From Caldilineaceae bacterium (GTDB lineage: Bacteria > Chloroflexota > Anaerolineae > Caldilineales > Caldilineaceae): 46,396 bases of DNA. Position numbers and translations under genes: made by a program. How positions within the stretch are numbered: the stretch's first letter is position 1; each line of letters begins with the position of its first letter. A model generated the notes under the pieces. It had not been told where the DNA came from. It did no database searches and worked only from the letters and a program-made list of their open reading frames with translations. Positions 8,197-18,593 of the stretch are shown here, in pieces. Where the stretch lies: the NCBI GenBank assembly GCA_022821585.1, contig JAJEDI010000012.1:1-46396 (forward strand), given 5' to 3'.

Positions 8197-9447
8197 TCAG
8201 TTTTGGACGTTGATCGAGACCTGGCAGGGGGAGGGATAGTTGCTGCTTGTATCGACGACGGTGAGGCGGATGGTGTAGGCACCGTTGGCGACCCCTGTGC
8301 TGTTGAAGTTGCCGAGGGTACCGTTTTCGACGGGCCCTCCTTTGGCGCCGCCGGCGCCTGATCTGTCGCTGCCGTCGAACCATGTGAAGCCCTGGGATGC
8401 GTTGGCGCCGGGCGCGAACTCCAGCTTATAGAAGTTGAACCGTTCGTGGGTGGCCCTGCCTGTGATCGGGACCAGGCCGCTGACGGTCTGATCGATGCCG
8501 GGAGAGGAGATGGCCAAACGGCTGTCGGCGCAGGTTACCGGGACGATGGCCGGCGGCGGCGGTTCCTGCTGAGGAGGAGGCGCTACCTCCTCCGGCTCGT
8601 CGGTGGGCGTTGGCGAGGGTGTTGGCGTAGGTGTAGCCGAGGGAGCAGCGGTAGGTACCGGGGTCTGGGTCGGCGGCGGCAGGAGCGTGCTGGTGGCGGT
8701 CGGGGTCAGGGTGGGCGTGGCGGTTGAAGTAGGGACGGCCACTGTGGCAGCCGGGGCGGCACCCGGAGCAGATTCGCCGGCGGCGCCGGCGTCACCGGAG
8801 CCGTTGGCGTTGTCTGTTTGCCCGTTTTGTCCGGCCCGATTGCCGTCGATCGTGGAGGCGATCCTGTCCTGAATGGACTGTAGAGCGCTCCCGATCTCGC
8901 CGCCCATGGTTCTGAAGCTCCAGACGATCACAAGTACAACGAGGACAATGAGTACGGCCGCCACAATGGGCACGAGCCAGTCGCGGACGGATTCGAAGAA
9001 CTCGGACATGCGGGTCGAGAAGGCTGTGTATTCGAGATCTACGTCCTGGGGACGGTAGTCTACGGGGCGAACCGGGGGCAGCCTGACGCCGGTACTGGTG
9101 CCTGCCAGTGTGCGGGAGAGGCTGTTATCGGCCATGGCCCGCCGGCGGTCGATCATCTGATTGGGGTCGAGATTGAGATAGTAGGCGTAGTTTCTGAGGA
9201 AGCCGCGTCCGACGACCTCGCCGGGCAGGAGATGCCACTCGTCTGCTTCGATGGCGGCCAGATATTTCTGGCGGATGCGGGTGGCGTGTTCGACTTCAGA
9301 CAGCGGAATACCGGCGCTTTCGCGGCGATCTCGCAGAATTGCGCCCAGGGATTGCAAGGACGGAAGACCGGCGACCTGGCCGCCGGTTCCGCCTTCTGGA
9401 GACGAAGTTGGGGAGTCAAGGAAGGTGGCGTCTTCACTCATAGTCAC
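8197..9447 (-). CDS. RodZ-like protein with helix-turn-helix, TM, PT-rich linker and Ig-like domain
   Basis: 416 residues. Residues about 34-100 form the RodZ-type helix-turn-helix (LGAILRDRRESAGIPLSEVE, then YLAAIEADEWHLLPGEVVGR), which in RodZ binds the MreB cytoskeleton. One membrane helix follows at about 157-180. Outside comes a long Pro/Thr-rich linker (PTPTPSPTPT and similar) and a C-terminal beta domain (about 305-416, with SSPGIDQTVSGLVPITGRA) like the Ig-like domains found on some Chloroflexota penicillin-binding proteins. The likely role is coupling cell shape or wall synthesis to an extracellular partner. The GTG start has no Shine-Dalgarno site; the promoter position suggests a leaderless message. 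An ATG two codons later is the alternative start. Confidence 0.85.
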   Translation of the reverse strand: MTMSEDATFLDSPTSSPEGGTGGQVAGLPSLQSLGAILRDRRESAGIPLSEVEHATRIRQKYLAAIEADEWHLLPGEVVGRGFLRNYAYYLNLDPNQMIDRRRAMADNSLSRTLAGTSTGVRLPPVRPVDYRPQDVDLEYTAFSTRMSEFFESVRDWLVPIVAAVLIVLVVLVIVWSFRTMGGEIGSALQSIQDRIASTIDGNRAGQNGQTDNANGSGDAGAAGESAPGAAPAATVAVPTSTATPTLTPTATSTLLPPPTQTPVPTAAPSATPTPTPSPTPTDEPEEVAPPPQQEPPPPAIVPVTCADSRLAISSPGIDQTVSGLVPITGRATHERFNFYKLEFAPGANASQGFTWFDGSDRSGAGGAKGGPVENGTLGNFNSTGVANGAYTIRLTVVDTSSNYPSPCQVSINVQN

Positions 9448-9452
9448 GGTGT

Positions 9453-9481
9453 ATTTTACACACGCGAATCTGTTCTATCAA
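9453..9481 (-). promoter_or_regulatory. Strong sigma-70 promoter giving a leaderless RodZ-like mRNA
   Basis: Minus strand TTGATA (9481-9476), 17-base spacer, TAAAAT (9458-9453); each box matches five of six consensus positions. Only five bases separate the -10 box from the GTG at 9447, so the expected transcript start falls on or next to the start codon. That agrees with the lack of a ribosome site. Confidence 0.65.
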
Positions 9482-9593
9482 ATTCTACGTTTTTGCTTTT
9501 GTTCTCTTTCTGTAATGGATGGGAGTATGCGGGAAGTTGGTGGGAGAAGTGACCTGAAATGGTTCGTTGACCAATGGCAGTTGCGGAAGAGTG

Positions 9594-9621
9594 TTGACAA
9601 CCCAATTGCAGAGGGTACAAT
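9594..9621 (+). promoter_or_regulatory. Near-consensus promoter for the amidase gene
   Basis: Perfect TTGACA at 9594-9599, 16-base spacer, TACAAT at 9616-9621. Transcription should begin near 9628. This rules out the in-frame TTG at 9622 as a start and supports the ATG at 9742, leaving a leader of roughly 115 bases. Confidence 0.7.
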
Positions 9622-9741
9622 TTGGGCAGCGCGAAATGGGCTCCCAGGACGGTTGGATTCGGCTGGCGCTGGGGCCTGGGCAATATTTCTGAGAGCCGAA
9701 GTGGACGAAGGTTGGCAATATGGTCAACCTTTCATGCGAAT

Positions 9742-10467
9742 ATGCGAATTGTTCTGATACGCAGATTGCAGCGTGTTTTTCTCATTATCAGCGTCATCCT
9801 CTTTGGGGGCATCGTTTATCTGGCTGCGACGGGCGTGAACTATTTGCTGCCTAGTCCAATTGAACAGCTCACATTGATCACGCCAACACTCACGTCGGCC
9901 ACACCTACACCGGAACGGGAATTGGTCGCTCTGATCAGCGGTCACGCCGGATACGACTCCGGAGCCATCTGCGGGGATACAAACTCGCCTACATTGGTGG
10001 AGGTCGAGGTTGTGGCGCACATTGCGGGACTGGTGCAGGTGGAGCTGGAGGCAGCGGGTCTGGAGGTGATGCTGCTGGAGGAATATGATACCCGGTTGGA
10101 CAGGCTGGAAGCCGACGTTCTGCTTAGCCTGCATGCGGACAGTTGTATCGCTGCCAGCGGCTTCAAGGCGGCCTATCCGTTGAACAGCGCGATTCCAGCA
10201 ACTGATCGAAGGCTGGTCGACTGCATCAACAGTGAGTACGCAGCGGTAACGGGCCTGCCACTGCACTTCCATTCGATCACGCACGACATGACCTACTACC
10301 ATGCGTTTCGCAAAGTCTTGCCGACGACGCCGACGGCGATCCTGGAGTTGGGTTTTCTGGGCGGCGACGCCAGACTGCTGACTGAGGAGCCGGAACTGGC
10401 GGCCGCGGGCATCAGAGAAAGCATCTTCTGTTTTTTGCAGGGCCGGAGCGGGGAGGGCGAGCAGTAG
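9742..10467 (+). CDS. N-acetylmuramoyl-L-alanine amidase (Amidase_3)
   Basis: 241 residues from the ATG at 9742. A membrane or signal helix (about 11-32) is followed by a short PT-rich stretch and the catalytic domain. The zinc site of the AmiC/CwlC family is complete: His in ISGHAGYDSGA (H68), Glu in TLVEVEV (about E87), His in SLHADSC (H131), and the catalytic Glu in ILELGFLGG (E202). The enzyme would cut the bond between muramic acid and the peptide stem outside the membrane, in wall turnover or cell separation. It is divergent from the RodZ-like gene, which fits a shared envelope role. A ribosome site is not obvious. Confidence 0.88.
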   Translation: MRIVLIRRLQRVFLIISVILFGGIVYLAATGVNYLLPSPIEQLTLITPTLTSATPTPERELVALISGHAGYDSGAICGDTNSPTLVEVEVVAHIAGLVQVELEAAGLEVMLLEEYDTRLDRLEADVLLSLHADSCIAASGFKAAYPLNSAIPATDRRLVDCINSEYAAVTGLPLHFHSITHDMTYYHAFRKVLPTTPTAILELGFLGGDARLLTEEPELAAAGIRESIFCFLQGRSGEGEQ

Positions 10468-10645
10468 AGGACCCGGACAGGCGAAGTCGAAGGCGACAAC
10501 CGGTCGGCGAATGGGGCGGCGGGTGGCTGCGATCTGCGGGCAATGGGAAACAGGTGCCGTGAAATTGCCCAATAGGCGTTGTATTGCGGCAGGAAAAACT
10601 TGGTGAATTGGAGGGGGCAGCCTGGCTGCGCTCTTCTCAAATGGG

Positions 10646-11728
10646 TCAGGCGGAGACTGCGACCGTCTGGCCTTGTTCGTCCAGGGCCTCGACCTGGTCG
10701 TACAGGAAGCAGGCAACGCGGTGCCCATCACCCACATCGGTAAATGAAGGCTCGTACTGGCGGCAGATGTCCATCACCTGCGGGCAGCGGGTGTTGAAGT
10801 TGCAGCCGGTTGGCGGTTCAGCTGGGCTGGGAACGTCGCCTTCGAGAATAATTCGCTGCCTTTTCTTTTCGACCTGCGGGTCGGGAATCGGCACGGCGGA
10901 AAGGAGGGCCTGGGTATAGGGATGGAGAGGGTTCTCGTACAGTACCTCACGGTCGGCCAGTTCGACGATTTTGCCCAGATACATCACGGCGATGCGGTCG
11001 GAGATATGGCGTACGACGGAGAGGTCGTGGGCAATGAAGAGGTAGGTCAGGCCCATTTCGCTTTGCAGGTCTTCGAGAAGGTTGATCACCTGGGCCTGAA
11101 TCGAGACGTCGAGGGCTGAAATCGGCTCATCACAGACGATAAATGAGGGGTTTACCGCCAGGGCGCGGGCTACGCCGATGCGCTGGCGCTGGCCACCGGA
11201 GAATTCGTGTGGGTAGCGGTTGATGAAGTAGGGATTGAGACCGACGATTTCAAGAAGCTCCTGGACGCGCTGCTGTTGTTCGCGGCGGCTGCCGCCGATC
11301 TTGTGAACTTCCAGCGGTTCGCCGACGATGCTGCCGACTGTCATGCGGGGATTGAGGGATGCATAGGGATCCTGGAAGATCATCTGCATGCGGCGGCGCA
11401 TACGGCGGAGTTCACCGCTGTTGATCTCGGTCAGATCCTGCCCCTCAAAGACGACCTCGCCGGCTGTGGGTTCGTACAGCTGCAGAATGGCACGCCCGGT
11501 GGTGGATTTGCCGCAGCCGGACTCTCCGACCAAGCCAAGAGTTTCGCCGCGCATCAGATCGAAGGTGATGCCATCAACGGCCTTGATGCTGCCCACCTGC
11601 CGCTGCAGGATGATGCCGCGGGTGATGGGGAAGTGCATTTTCAAATTGCTAACGCTGAGCAGCACTTCGCTATGGCCATTATCCTGTGCAGTCGAGACGC
11701 CTGCGCTTTCGCGGTTCTGTGTGGTCAT
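10646..11728 (-). CDS. Dipeptide/oligopeptide ABC transporter ATP-binding protein (DppF/OppF type)
   Basis: 360 residues with the standard motifs: Walker [10 protein letters not shown] (about 69-77), Q-loop in [12 protein letters not shown], signature FSGGQRQR, Walker [13 protein letters not shown] and the H-loop AHDLSVV. The C-terminal OppD/F extension carries the cysteine cluster typical of this group (CNFNTRCP, then CRQYEP), which binds an iron-sulphur cluster in related proteins. It overlaps the upstream DppD-type gene by four bases (ATGA), so the two ATPases are translationally coupled. No permease or binding protein is adjacent; the set at 30258-33879 lacks ATPases and is the obvious candidate partner. 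Confidence 0.92.
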   Translation of the reverse strand: MTTQNRESAGVSTAQDNGHSEVLLSVSNLKMHFPITRGIILQRQVGSIKAVDGITFDLMRGETLGLVGESGCGKSTTGRAILQLYEPTAGEVVFEGQDLTEINSGELRRMRRRMQMIFQDPYASLNPRMTVGSIVGEPLEVHKIGGSRREQQQRVQELLEIVGLNPYFINRYPHEFSGGQRQRIGVARALAVNPSFIVCDEPISALDVSIQAQVINLLEDLQSEMGLTYLFIAHDLSVVRHISDRIAVMYLGKIVELADREVLYENPLHPYTQALLSAVPIPDPQVEKKRQRIILEGDVPSPAEPPTGCNFNTRCPQVMDICRQYEPSFTDVGDGHRVACFLYDQVEALDEQGQTVAVSA

Positions 11729-12747
11729 GCGACGGCCTCCACCTGTTCGTCGGCGCTTGTGTCATAGATTTCAACATCGGAGAGATCCACCCAGCAGGCT
11801 GAGCTGCGGACAGCACTGATGGCCATCAGCGGGGGATTCTCTTCCAGGCACTTGTCGATTACGAAGGGGCAGCGGGGTGCAAAGGGGCAGCTTTGGGGCG
11901 GGTCGAGCAGGTCGGGCGGCAGACCTTCGATGGGGATCAGCCTCTTTTGCCTTCCCAGGTCCAGCCGGGGGATTGAGCGCAGGAGGCCGAGGGTATAGGG
12001 ATGCCTGGGCTGGCCGTAGATGACGTCGACGGGCCCCTCTTCGACAATAAAACCGGCGTACATTACGAGAACGCGGTCGGCGAGGCCAGCCACGACGCCA
12101 AGGTCGTGGGTGATCCAGATGATGGCCATTCCGAGCTCGCTCTGCAGGCGGGTGACCAGGTCGACGATCTGGGCCTGAATGGTGACGTCAAGGGCGGTCG
12201 TTGGCTCATCGGCGATGAGCAGCTGCGGGTTGCAGCTGAGGCCCATGGCGATCATGACGCGCTGGCGCATGCCACCGGAGAATTGATGGGGGTAGTCATC
12301 GAGTCTGGCGCCGGCGTCGGGGATGCCGACCAGTTCCAGCAGTTCGATGGCCCGGGCACGGCTTTCTTCCCGGTTCATGTTGAGATGGAGTTCCAAGGCT
12401 TCGGTGATCTGGCGGCCGATGGTCAGAACCGGGTTGAGGGAGGTCATCGGGTCCTGGAAGATCATGGCGATGCGATTGCCGCGGATTTGGCGCAGTTCTT
12501 CTTCGTTGAGCTGCAGCAGATCCTGGCCGTCGAAATTGACCTCACCGTTGACGATTTTTCCTGGTGGTTCGGGAATCAGGCGGATGAGGGACATGACGCC
12601 GACGCTTTTGCCGCTACCGGATTCGCCTACGATTGCGACCGTCTCTCCCTCGGCGACATCATAGGTGATGCCGTTCACCGCGTGGACGATTCCGTCCTGG
12701 GTGAAGAACTGCGTCTGGAGGTTGCGGACTTCAATCAGATTGGCCAT
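11725..12747 (-). CDS. Dipeptide/oligopeptide ABC transporter ATP-binding protein (DppD/OppD type)
   Basis: 340 residues. Walker [11 protein letters not shown]-loop [10 protein letters not shown], signature FSGGMRQRV, Walker [13 protein letters not shown] and H-loop ITHDLGVV are all intact. The C-terminal extension includes [14 protein letters not shown], the cysteine motif of OppD-like proteins. It should pair with the DppF-type protein encoded immediately downstream to power uptake of peptides, nickel chelates or similar solutes. A near-consensus promoter about 60 bases upstream shows that the two-gene unit is transcribed by itself. Confidence 0.92.
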   Translation of the reverse strand: MANLIEVRNLQTQFFTQDGIVHAVNGITYDVAEGETVAIVGESGSGKSVGVMSLIRLIPEPPGKIVNGEVNFDGQDLLQLNEEELRQIRGNRIAMIFQDPMTSLNPVLTIGRQITEALELHLNMNREESRARAIELLELVGIPDAGARLDDYPHQFSGGMRQRVMIAMGLSCNPQLLIADEPTTALDVTIQAQIVDLVTRLQSELGMAIIWITHDLGVVAGLADRVLVMYAGFIVEEGPVDVIYGQPRHPYTLGLLRSIPRLDLGRQKRLIPIEGLPPDLLDPPQSCPFAPRCPFVIDKCLEENPPLMAISAVRSSACWVDLSDVEIYDTSADEQVEAVA

Positions 12748-12805
12748 GTCTCGCTTTTCCCTATTGCATTTTCAGTTCGGTGGATAGGGCGGTATTGGAT
12801 GAGCC

Positions 12806-12834
12806 ATTCTAACAACAGTCGGGCTCCTTGTCAA
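12806..12834 (-). promoter_or_regulatory. Near-consensus promoter of the two-ATPase operon
   Basis: Minus strand TTGACA (12834-12829), 17-base spacer, TAGAAT (12811-12806). The expected transcript start is near 12799, giving a leader of about 52 bases before the DppD-type ATG. Confidence 0.75.
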
Positions 12835-13378
12835 CCTCAGAATTTGGGGGCGGAATGTTCCGGTACTGGCGTGACGCAAGGTGGGACGGTCTCTCGCAGA
12901 GCTAGAGCCGCACCGGTAAAGGGGGACGCTCTGTGCGGGTCAACGCGAAAGGGAACTGGGTACAGATCGGCGGTTTTGCGACCTGTTTACAGATTGGGCT
13001 GATTTCTCGGTTGCAATATAGCACATGCGGACGATCGTAAACAAATCAGTTCGGGAGTTCGCCATGTTCCTGTGGGTGTGAAAAGTTGGCAATTGAAAGA
13101 GAGGGAACTCGTGTTTCGCCGGCGTTGAGAGATTCGCGGTGACTGGAGGACTTGGTCAACACGGTAGATCCCGTCGGGAAAGCTACGCAATAGGGCGTCG
13201 AAGATGTTGCTGGTGTCTCCGAAGCATGCGCCCAAAAAATGTCCCGAAATCGGTGCTATCGGTTTCCAATATTGGAGCCCAAACCCATTGAATTCCAAAT
13301 TTAGGGTGCTAATATGTTACGAGAGGAATTCAGCTTGGGGTCGATGCATGGGACTGACGTCAGTGAACGGAGAAGTCA
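12835..13378. other. Intergenic gap upstream of the XRE/MmyB-type regulator
   Basis: Some 540 bases without a recognisable gene. The right part is AT-richer than its surroundings. A possible plus-strand promoter for the regulator is TTGAAT (13288-13293), 16-base spacer, TAATAT (13310-13315); each box matches about four of six consensus positions, so it is weak evidence. The short frames here have no ribosome site or domain. Confidence 0.35.
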
Positions 13379-14242
13379 GTGGAACACGAGACGTTCGGAA
13401 AGATCGTAGCCGCCTTGCGAAGAGAGCAGATTGACTATGCAACGGGACGTCGTTGGAGCCAGCAGAAATTGGCCGAGGAGACGGGTTTGACCAAGAGGAT
13501 TGTGAGCAAGATAGAGCGAGGCAGACAGGCGAGATTGGAGGGGGAGGTCCTGCAGAATCTGGCGCGGGCATTTGAGTTGACTTCGCTGGAACGGCGTGAA
13601 TTTTTCGCTCTGGCCAGTCAGTCCGCGGACAAGGCGGTTGTGCGCGCCGACCTCGACCACAGAGAGGTCTTCGAGAAGGCCTGGGCTTCGCTGAGCGCGA
13701 TCGGACTGCCCGCATTCCTGATGGACACTTTTGGCAACATAGTCGGCATCAATCGTGCGATGATTGCGTTTCACGGTTGCAGCATGGCACAGCTCAGCGA
13801 GGCCAAGACTACGGCAGAGGGCGTCAATCTGATGGGGATGCTATTTTCTCCCGATGCGACACTGCGCAGAGTGCTGGGCAATGGCTGGCACTCCAATGCG
13901 ATGACTGTCATGCGCCAGTGGCGGGCCATGACCCTGCGCTACCGTCATACGGAACGGTTTCGACAGCTTTTTGCTCTGCTTTCCGCGTTTCCCGACTTCT
14001 CAATCTTCTGGTCGGCGAGCCGTGAACGCCCCCAGGATGTCAATAGCCAGCTGCGCAGTCATATCTACACACACGGGGTGCACGGGCCGGTGGGTTACAC
14101 TGTCTTTACGGACATCAGCTTGAGCGATCAGGGCGATCTCTATCTTTCGGCCTACGTCCCGCAAGACCGCAACACGATCGAGCTTTTTCAGCGGCTGTCT
14201 GTCGGGGGCCAGCAAGCGCTGCCCCTGGCCAACTGGCCTTGA
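13379..14242 (+). CDS. XRE-family regulator with MmyB-like sensory domain
   Basis: 287 residues from a GTG start, with GGAGAAG a few bases before it. Residues about 7-65 form an XRE helix-turn-helix (WSQQKLAEETGLTKRIVSKI), followed by a linker. The remaining part (about 95-280) resembles the PAS-like MmyB ligand-binding domain: GLPAFLMDTFGNIVGINRAM is its typical opening. Members are thought to be repressors that respond to small hydrophobic or redox ligands. The gene stands alone between divergent and convergent neighbours, so the target is not evident; autoregulation is possible. Confidence 0.75.
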   Translation: MEHETFGKIVAALRREQIDYATGRRWSQQKLAEETGLTKRIVSKIERGRQARLEGEVLQNLARAFELTSLERREFFALASQSADKAVVRADLDHREVFEKAWASLSAIGLPAFLMDTFGNIVGINRAMIAFHGCSMAQLSEAKTTAEGVNLMGMLFSPDATLRRVLGNGWHSNAMTVMRQWRAMTLRYRHTERFRQLFALLSAFPDFSIFWSASRERPQDVNSQLRSHIYTHGVHGPVGYTVFTDISLSDQGDLYLSAYVPQDRNTIELFQRLSVGGQQALPLANWP

Positions 14243-14311
14243 CACACCTGTAACGGTCCAGAGATTACCAACAGCCAAAGAGACTGAGGGCCCCGATGGA
14301 GAGCTGCAGGG

Positions 14312-15700
<1,389 letters not shown>

Positions 15701-15755
15701 AGTGTGTTTCTCCGAACGTCGGTGACCGGTTCCACTTGAGCTGTTCCGGCAATCA

Positions 15756-16742
15756 TTATTCCACAGGAAGCGGCCCAGCGTCACTTTCGTTACCGGCGGG
15801 CGATTGATATTCGGCAACGGCCAGCGCGAAGCCGACCGTTTCCCGCGTGCGTTTCACCCACCATACGATCAGGAGAGAACCGACGATTAGTGCCGCGAGG
15901 CCCAGCAGACCGGCCTCGGGTCCGAAGGCACCGCCGGTCCACAGGTCGGGGCCGCTCTGCTGCACAGCAATGAAGGTGATCTCGTTGTTGGATGTGCCGC
16001 TAACGGGAAAGCCGAAGACGTTTCCCTGGAAAAAGTTCCAGGTGATGTGAATACCTATCGGCATCGCCAGCTGGTCGGTTAAGAGGAAGGGCAACCCCAG
16101 GAAGAGGCCGGCCAGGAAGAGGTTCAGCGTGCTGACAACAGTTGCATTGGGGTTGCCGGCGTGGAGGAGCCCAAAAACTGCGGAGGAGATGAGCCAGGCA
16201 AGCAGAATAGCTCTTTTCCGGCCCACGGGACTGAAGCTGAGGCCCTCGGCTATGTTCTTGAAGAGATACCCGCGCGATACCAGCTCCTCGTATATGCCCA
16301 CGGCAAGGAACTGGGTCAGAGGCCACAGTATGGCCAGACCGAAGGGAACAGACCTGTTCGTAGAGAGGAGTTCCTGGACCGTGACCCAGCCAAGTGCCAG
16401 CTCGACAAGGAAGATAAGCAGCATGAGGAACGCGCCCAGGAACAGCCCGTAGCCGAAGTCTCGCCACCAATGGGATGAGAATTGCAGACCGACATCGGAG
16501 ACGGGCCTGCGGTCAAGAAACCGAGCTGCGAGCAGTGTGCCGGCCACGATCGCCAGTCCGATCAGGGCCATTTCAACGATGCCAAAGGTAAAGGTTTCCT
16601 CCAGATCCTCAAATGCAAGGGAAAGGAGCACCTCTAGGGCAACGATTAGGAGGGCGACCAGAATGACATGGAGGATCAGCCGCCAGCCGGCTCGCAGGCG
16701 CCTGTCGTTGGGGCTCCAGAACAGGGGGGAAACTCGGTTCAT
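15756..16742 (-). CDS. CPBP-family intramembrane protease, copy 1
   Basis: 328 residues from the ATG at 16742 ([20 protein letters not shown]), chosen because the neighbouring paralogue begins the same way. About eight hydrophobic helices. The CPBP/Rce1 active-site motifs are intact: EELVSRG (Glu-Glu and Arg), then FGLLHAGNP, then HITWNF. Families of this type cleave or handle membrane substrates, often peptides with bacteriocin or immunity roles, but the substrate here is unknown. The C-terminus ([20 protein letters not shown]) is also shared with the paralogue. This and the next gene form a tandem duplication. Confidence 0.85.
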   Translation of the reverse strand: MNRVSPLFWSPNDRRLRAGWRLILHVILVALLIVALEVLLSLAFEDLEETFTFGIVEMALIGLAIVAGTLLAARFLDRRPVSDVGLQFSSHWWRDFGYGLFLGAFLMLLIFLVELALGWVTVQELLSTNRSVPFGLAILWPLTQFLAVGIYEELVSRGYLFKNIAEGLSFSPVGRKRAILLAWLISSAVFGLLHAGNPNATVVSTLNLFLAGLFLGLPFLLTDQLAMPIGIHITWNFFQGNVFGFPVSGTSNNEITFIAVQQSGPDLWTGGAFGPEAGLLGLAALIVGSLLIVWWVKRTRETVGFALAVAEYQSPAGNESDAGPLPVE

Positions 16743-16891
16743 CTTCAAGTGCCTTTCTTTGGGGTTGGCTAGCAGAGGCATAGTACGAATTTGCCGCTGT
16801 TCGAAGATTGCACGGCACGAGTGTTTCCTGAAGACCGTTCTCAAACCAATGGAAAAAGCAATTACTGAGTCGGTTCACGAAACCCGTGACT

Positions 16892-17866
16892 TCATTTTGT
16901 TGGAGACCGCCGGAATTCGGCGAGAGAAAGTGAAAGATCAAGTGTACCGCGGGAGTGTTTCACCCACCAGATCATGGCCATGGAGCCGGCAACTATGCCT
17001 ATGAAGCCAGGCAGCCCTGCCTCCGGGCCAAAGCTACCGCCAGTCCAGAGATCGGGGCCGCCCTGAACGGTATTGAAGATCGAGGTGCGGAAAAAGGTCA
17101 AGCCGCTGACCGGAAAGCCGAAGACGTTGCCCTGGAAGAAGTTCCAAGCGATATGGACGCCGATGGAAAGGGCGAGTTCGCCGGTCAAGAGGAAGGGCAG
17201 TGCAAGGAATATCCCTGCCAGAGTGATCTTGAGAGTCGTGCCCCAGGTTGCGCCGGGGTTGGCGGCGTGGATCAGTCCAAAGAGGACGGAGGTGACGATC
17301 CACGCCAGGAAGAGGGCCGTTCGGGAATCGAGCGGGCCGGTGTTGAGACCTTCGGCGATGTTTTTCAACTGATAACCGCGAAAGACGAGCTCCTCATATG
17401 TGCCTACCAGCGTCATTTGGACCAGGAAGATGAGGAAAGCCACAAAGAATGGGAAGGGCATACGTGTAACGAACATGCCTTCGATCGTGATCCATCCCAT
17501 GGCCAGCTCAAAGACAAAGATTCCTCCCATCAGGAGACCGCCAAGAAGCAGGCCAAATAGCAGGTCCCGGCGCCACTGTGTGTTCCAGACCAGACCGTAG
17601 TCGCTAAAACTACGGCGATCCAGAAATCTGGCCGCGGCGATTGTTATGACGACATAGATCAAGCCGGTCAATAGCAGGGCGACCATGCTTGCGATGGGGT
17701 CCGGGCCGCTAGCGCTGCTGCTCTCGCCTCCTGCAAAGAGAGGACGCACAATCGCCGAGGTGATTTGCAGTCCGACGAAAATGGCTGCGAAGTGAAGGAC
17801 CACGCGCCAGAGCGCGCGGAGCCTGGTGTCGTCGGGATTCCAAAACAGCTGTGTAATGTAGTTCAT
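16892..17866 (-). CDS. CPBP-family intramembrane protease, copy 2
   Basis: 324 residues from the ATG at 17866 with AAAGGTG upstream; a TTG seven codons earlier overlaps that ribosome site and is less likely. Motifs match copy 1: EELVFRG, FGLIHAANP and HIAWNF, and both proteins share the string [15 protein letters not shown] and the block GPDLWTGG. That places the two as recent paralogues within the family. The gene is divergent from the DUF1992 gene, sharing a 96-base spacer. Its product is probably an intramembrane peptidase; the substrate is not known. Confidence 0.85.
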   Translation of the reverse strand: MNYITQLFWNPDDTRLRALWRVVLHFAAIFVGLQITSAIVRPLFAGGESSSASGPDPIASMVALLLTGLIYVVITIAAARFLDRRSFSDYGLVWNTQWRRDLLFGLLLGGLLMGGIFVFELAMGWITIEGMFVTRMPFPFFVAFLIFLVQMTLVGTYEELVFRGYQLKNIAEGLNTGPLDSRTALFLAWIVTSVLFGLIHAANPGATWGTTLKITLAGIFLALPFLLTGELALSIGVHIAWNFFQGNVFGFPVSGLTFFRTSIFNTVQGGPDLWTGGSFGPEAGLPGFIGIVAGSMAMIWWVKHSRGTLDLSLSLAEFRRSPTK

Positions 17867-17902
17867 TTTGGTTATGGCACCTTTCAATAGGGCGATCCCA
17901 AT

Positions 17903-17932
17903 TTGAGAGTCGCGTACTCTTTGTGATAAGAT
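17903..17932 (+). promoter_or_regulatory. Extended -10 promoter for the DUF1992 gene
   Basis: TTGAGA at 17903-17908 and TGATAAGAT at 17924-17932 (extended -10 with TG one base before TAAGAT), spacer 18 bases. The transcript would start near 17939, about 24 bases before the ATG at 17963. Confidence 0.5.
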
Positions 17933-17962
17933 TCACATACAGAATGCGGATGGAGGGGGCAT

Positions 17963-18526
17963 ATGAGCGAGCAGAAGAAGCCGCGTACCACAGAGAATTT
18001 GCCTTCGTCGAACGTCGAGAATGTCCCTCGCCGACGCGCCCGACCGCGAGGGTTGAACGAATGGCAGGATCTGATCACAGAGCAGCTTGATGAGGCGGCC
18101 GCGAACGGAGCTTTCGAGAACCTGCCGGGGAAAGGACAGCCCCTTCGTCTTAACGAGCATCCCAACGAGCCGGCGGATATGCGCATGGCCAACAAGCTGC
18201 TCAAGGACAACAATCTTACTCCAACCTGGATCGGCGATCGCAAGGAGCTGCTGGCGGAAGTCGAATCGCTGCGTACTGAGATGAAGCTTCGATGGGAGCA
18301 GACGTGCGCGGGGCCAGAGGATGGTGAGAGCGAGCGGGAGGCTTTTGCACGGTCGCGGCAGCGCAGTGTTCGCGACTGGGAAGCGCGCATTGACGAGCTG
18401 AACAGACGGATCGTCAGCTTGAACATCGCCCTCCCCATTTGGAGGATGGAACTGCATCGGTTGCGGCTGGATGAAGAGTTGAAGCGCGTTGGCGCTTCGC
18501 ATTGGGACGGCGAATCCCTCCTGTAA
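17963..18526 (+). CDS. DUF1992 domain protein
   Basis: 187 residues; GGAGGGGGC lies just before the ATG. The block from about residue 32 to 90 fits DUF1992, a domain also found at the end of DnaJ homologue C28: LITEQLDEAAANGAFENLPG followed by KGQPLRLNE. The C-terminal half is charged and helical, probably a coiled coil (DWEARIDELNRRIVSLN). The function of the domain is not established; a chaperone-related role has been suggested from the DnaJ association. The protein has no signal or membrane segment, so it is cytosolic. Confidence 0.8.
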   Translation: MSEQKKPRTTENLPSSNVENVPRRRARPRGLNEWQDLITEQLDEAAANGAFENLPGKGQPLRLNEHPNEPADMRMANKLLKDNNLTPTWIGDRKELLAEVESLRTEMKLRWEQTCAGPEDGESEREAFARSRQRSVRDWEARIDELNRRIVSLNIALPIWRMELHRLRLDEELKRVGASHWDGESLL

Positions 18527-18563
18527 TTCCTCGTTGTTCTGGTACCCTCCTTTTCCCGACTGT

Positions 18564-18592
18564 TGTTTCTGAAGGCCTAAACCCAAGAAACA
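18564..18592. terminator. Possible bidirectional terminator hairpin
   Basis: TGTTTCT (18564-18570) pairs with AGAAACA (18586-18592) around a 15-base loop, between the convergent DUF1992 and amidohydrolase genes. The stem is AT-rich and weak, and no clear U-run follows on either strand, so this is only a candidate. Confidence 0.3.
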
Positions 18593-18593
18593 G

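Noticed and set aside
9622..9741. N-terminal extension of the amidase to a TTG at 9622
   Set aside because: The -10 box ends at 9621, so the TTG would lie before the transcript start; the added residues are unlike a signal peptide.
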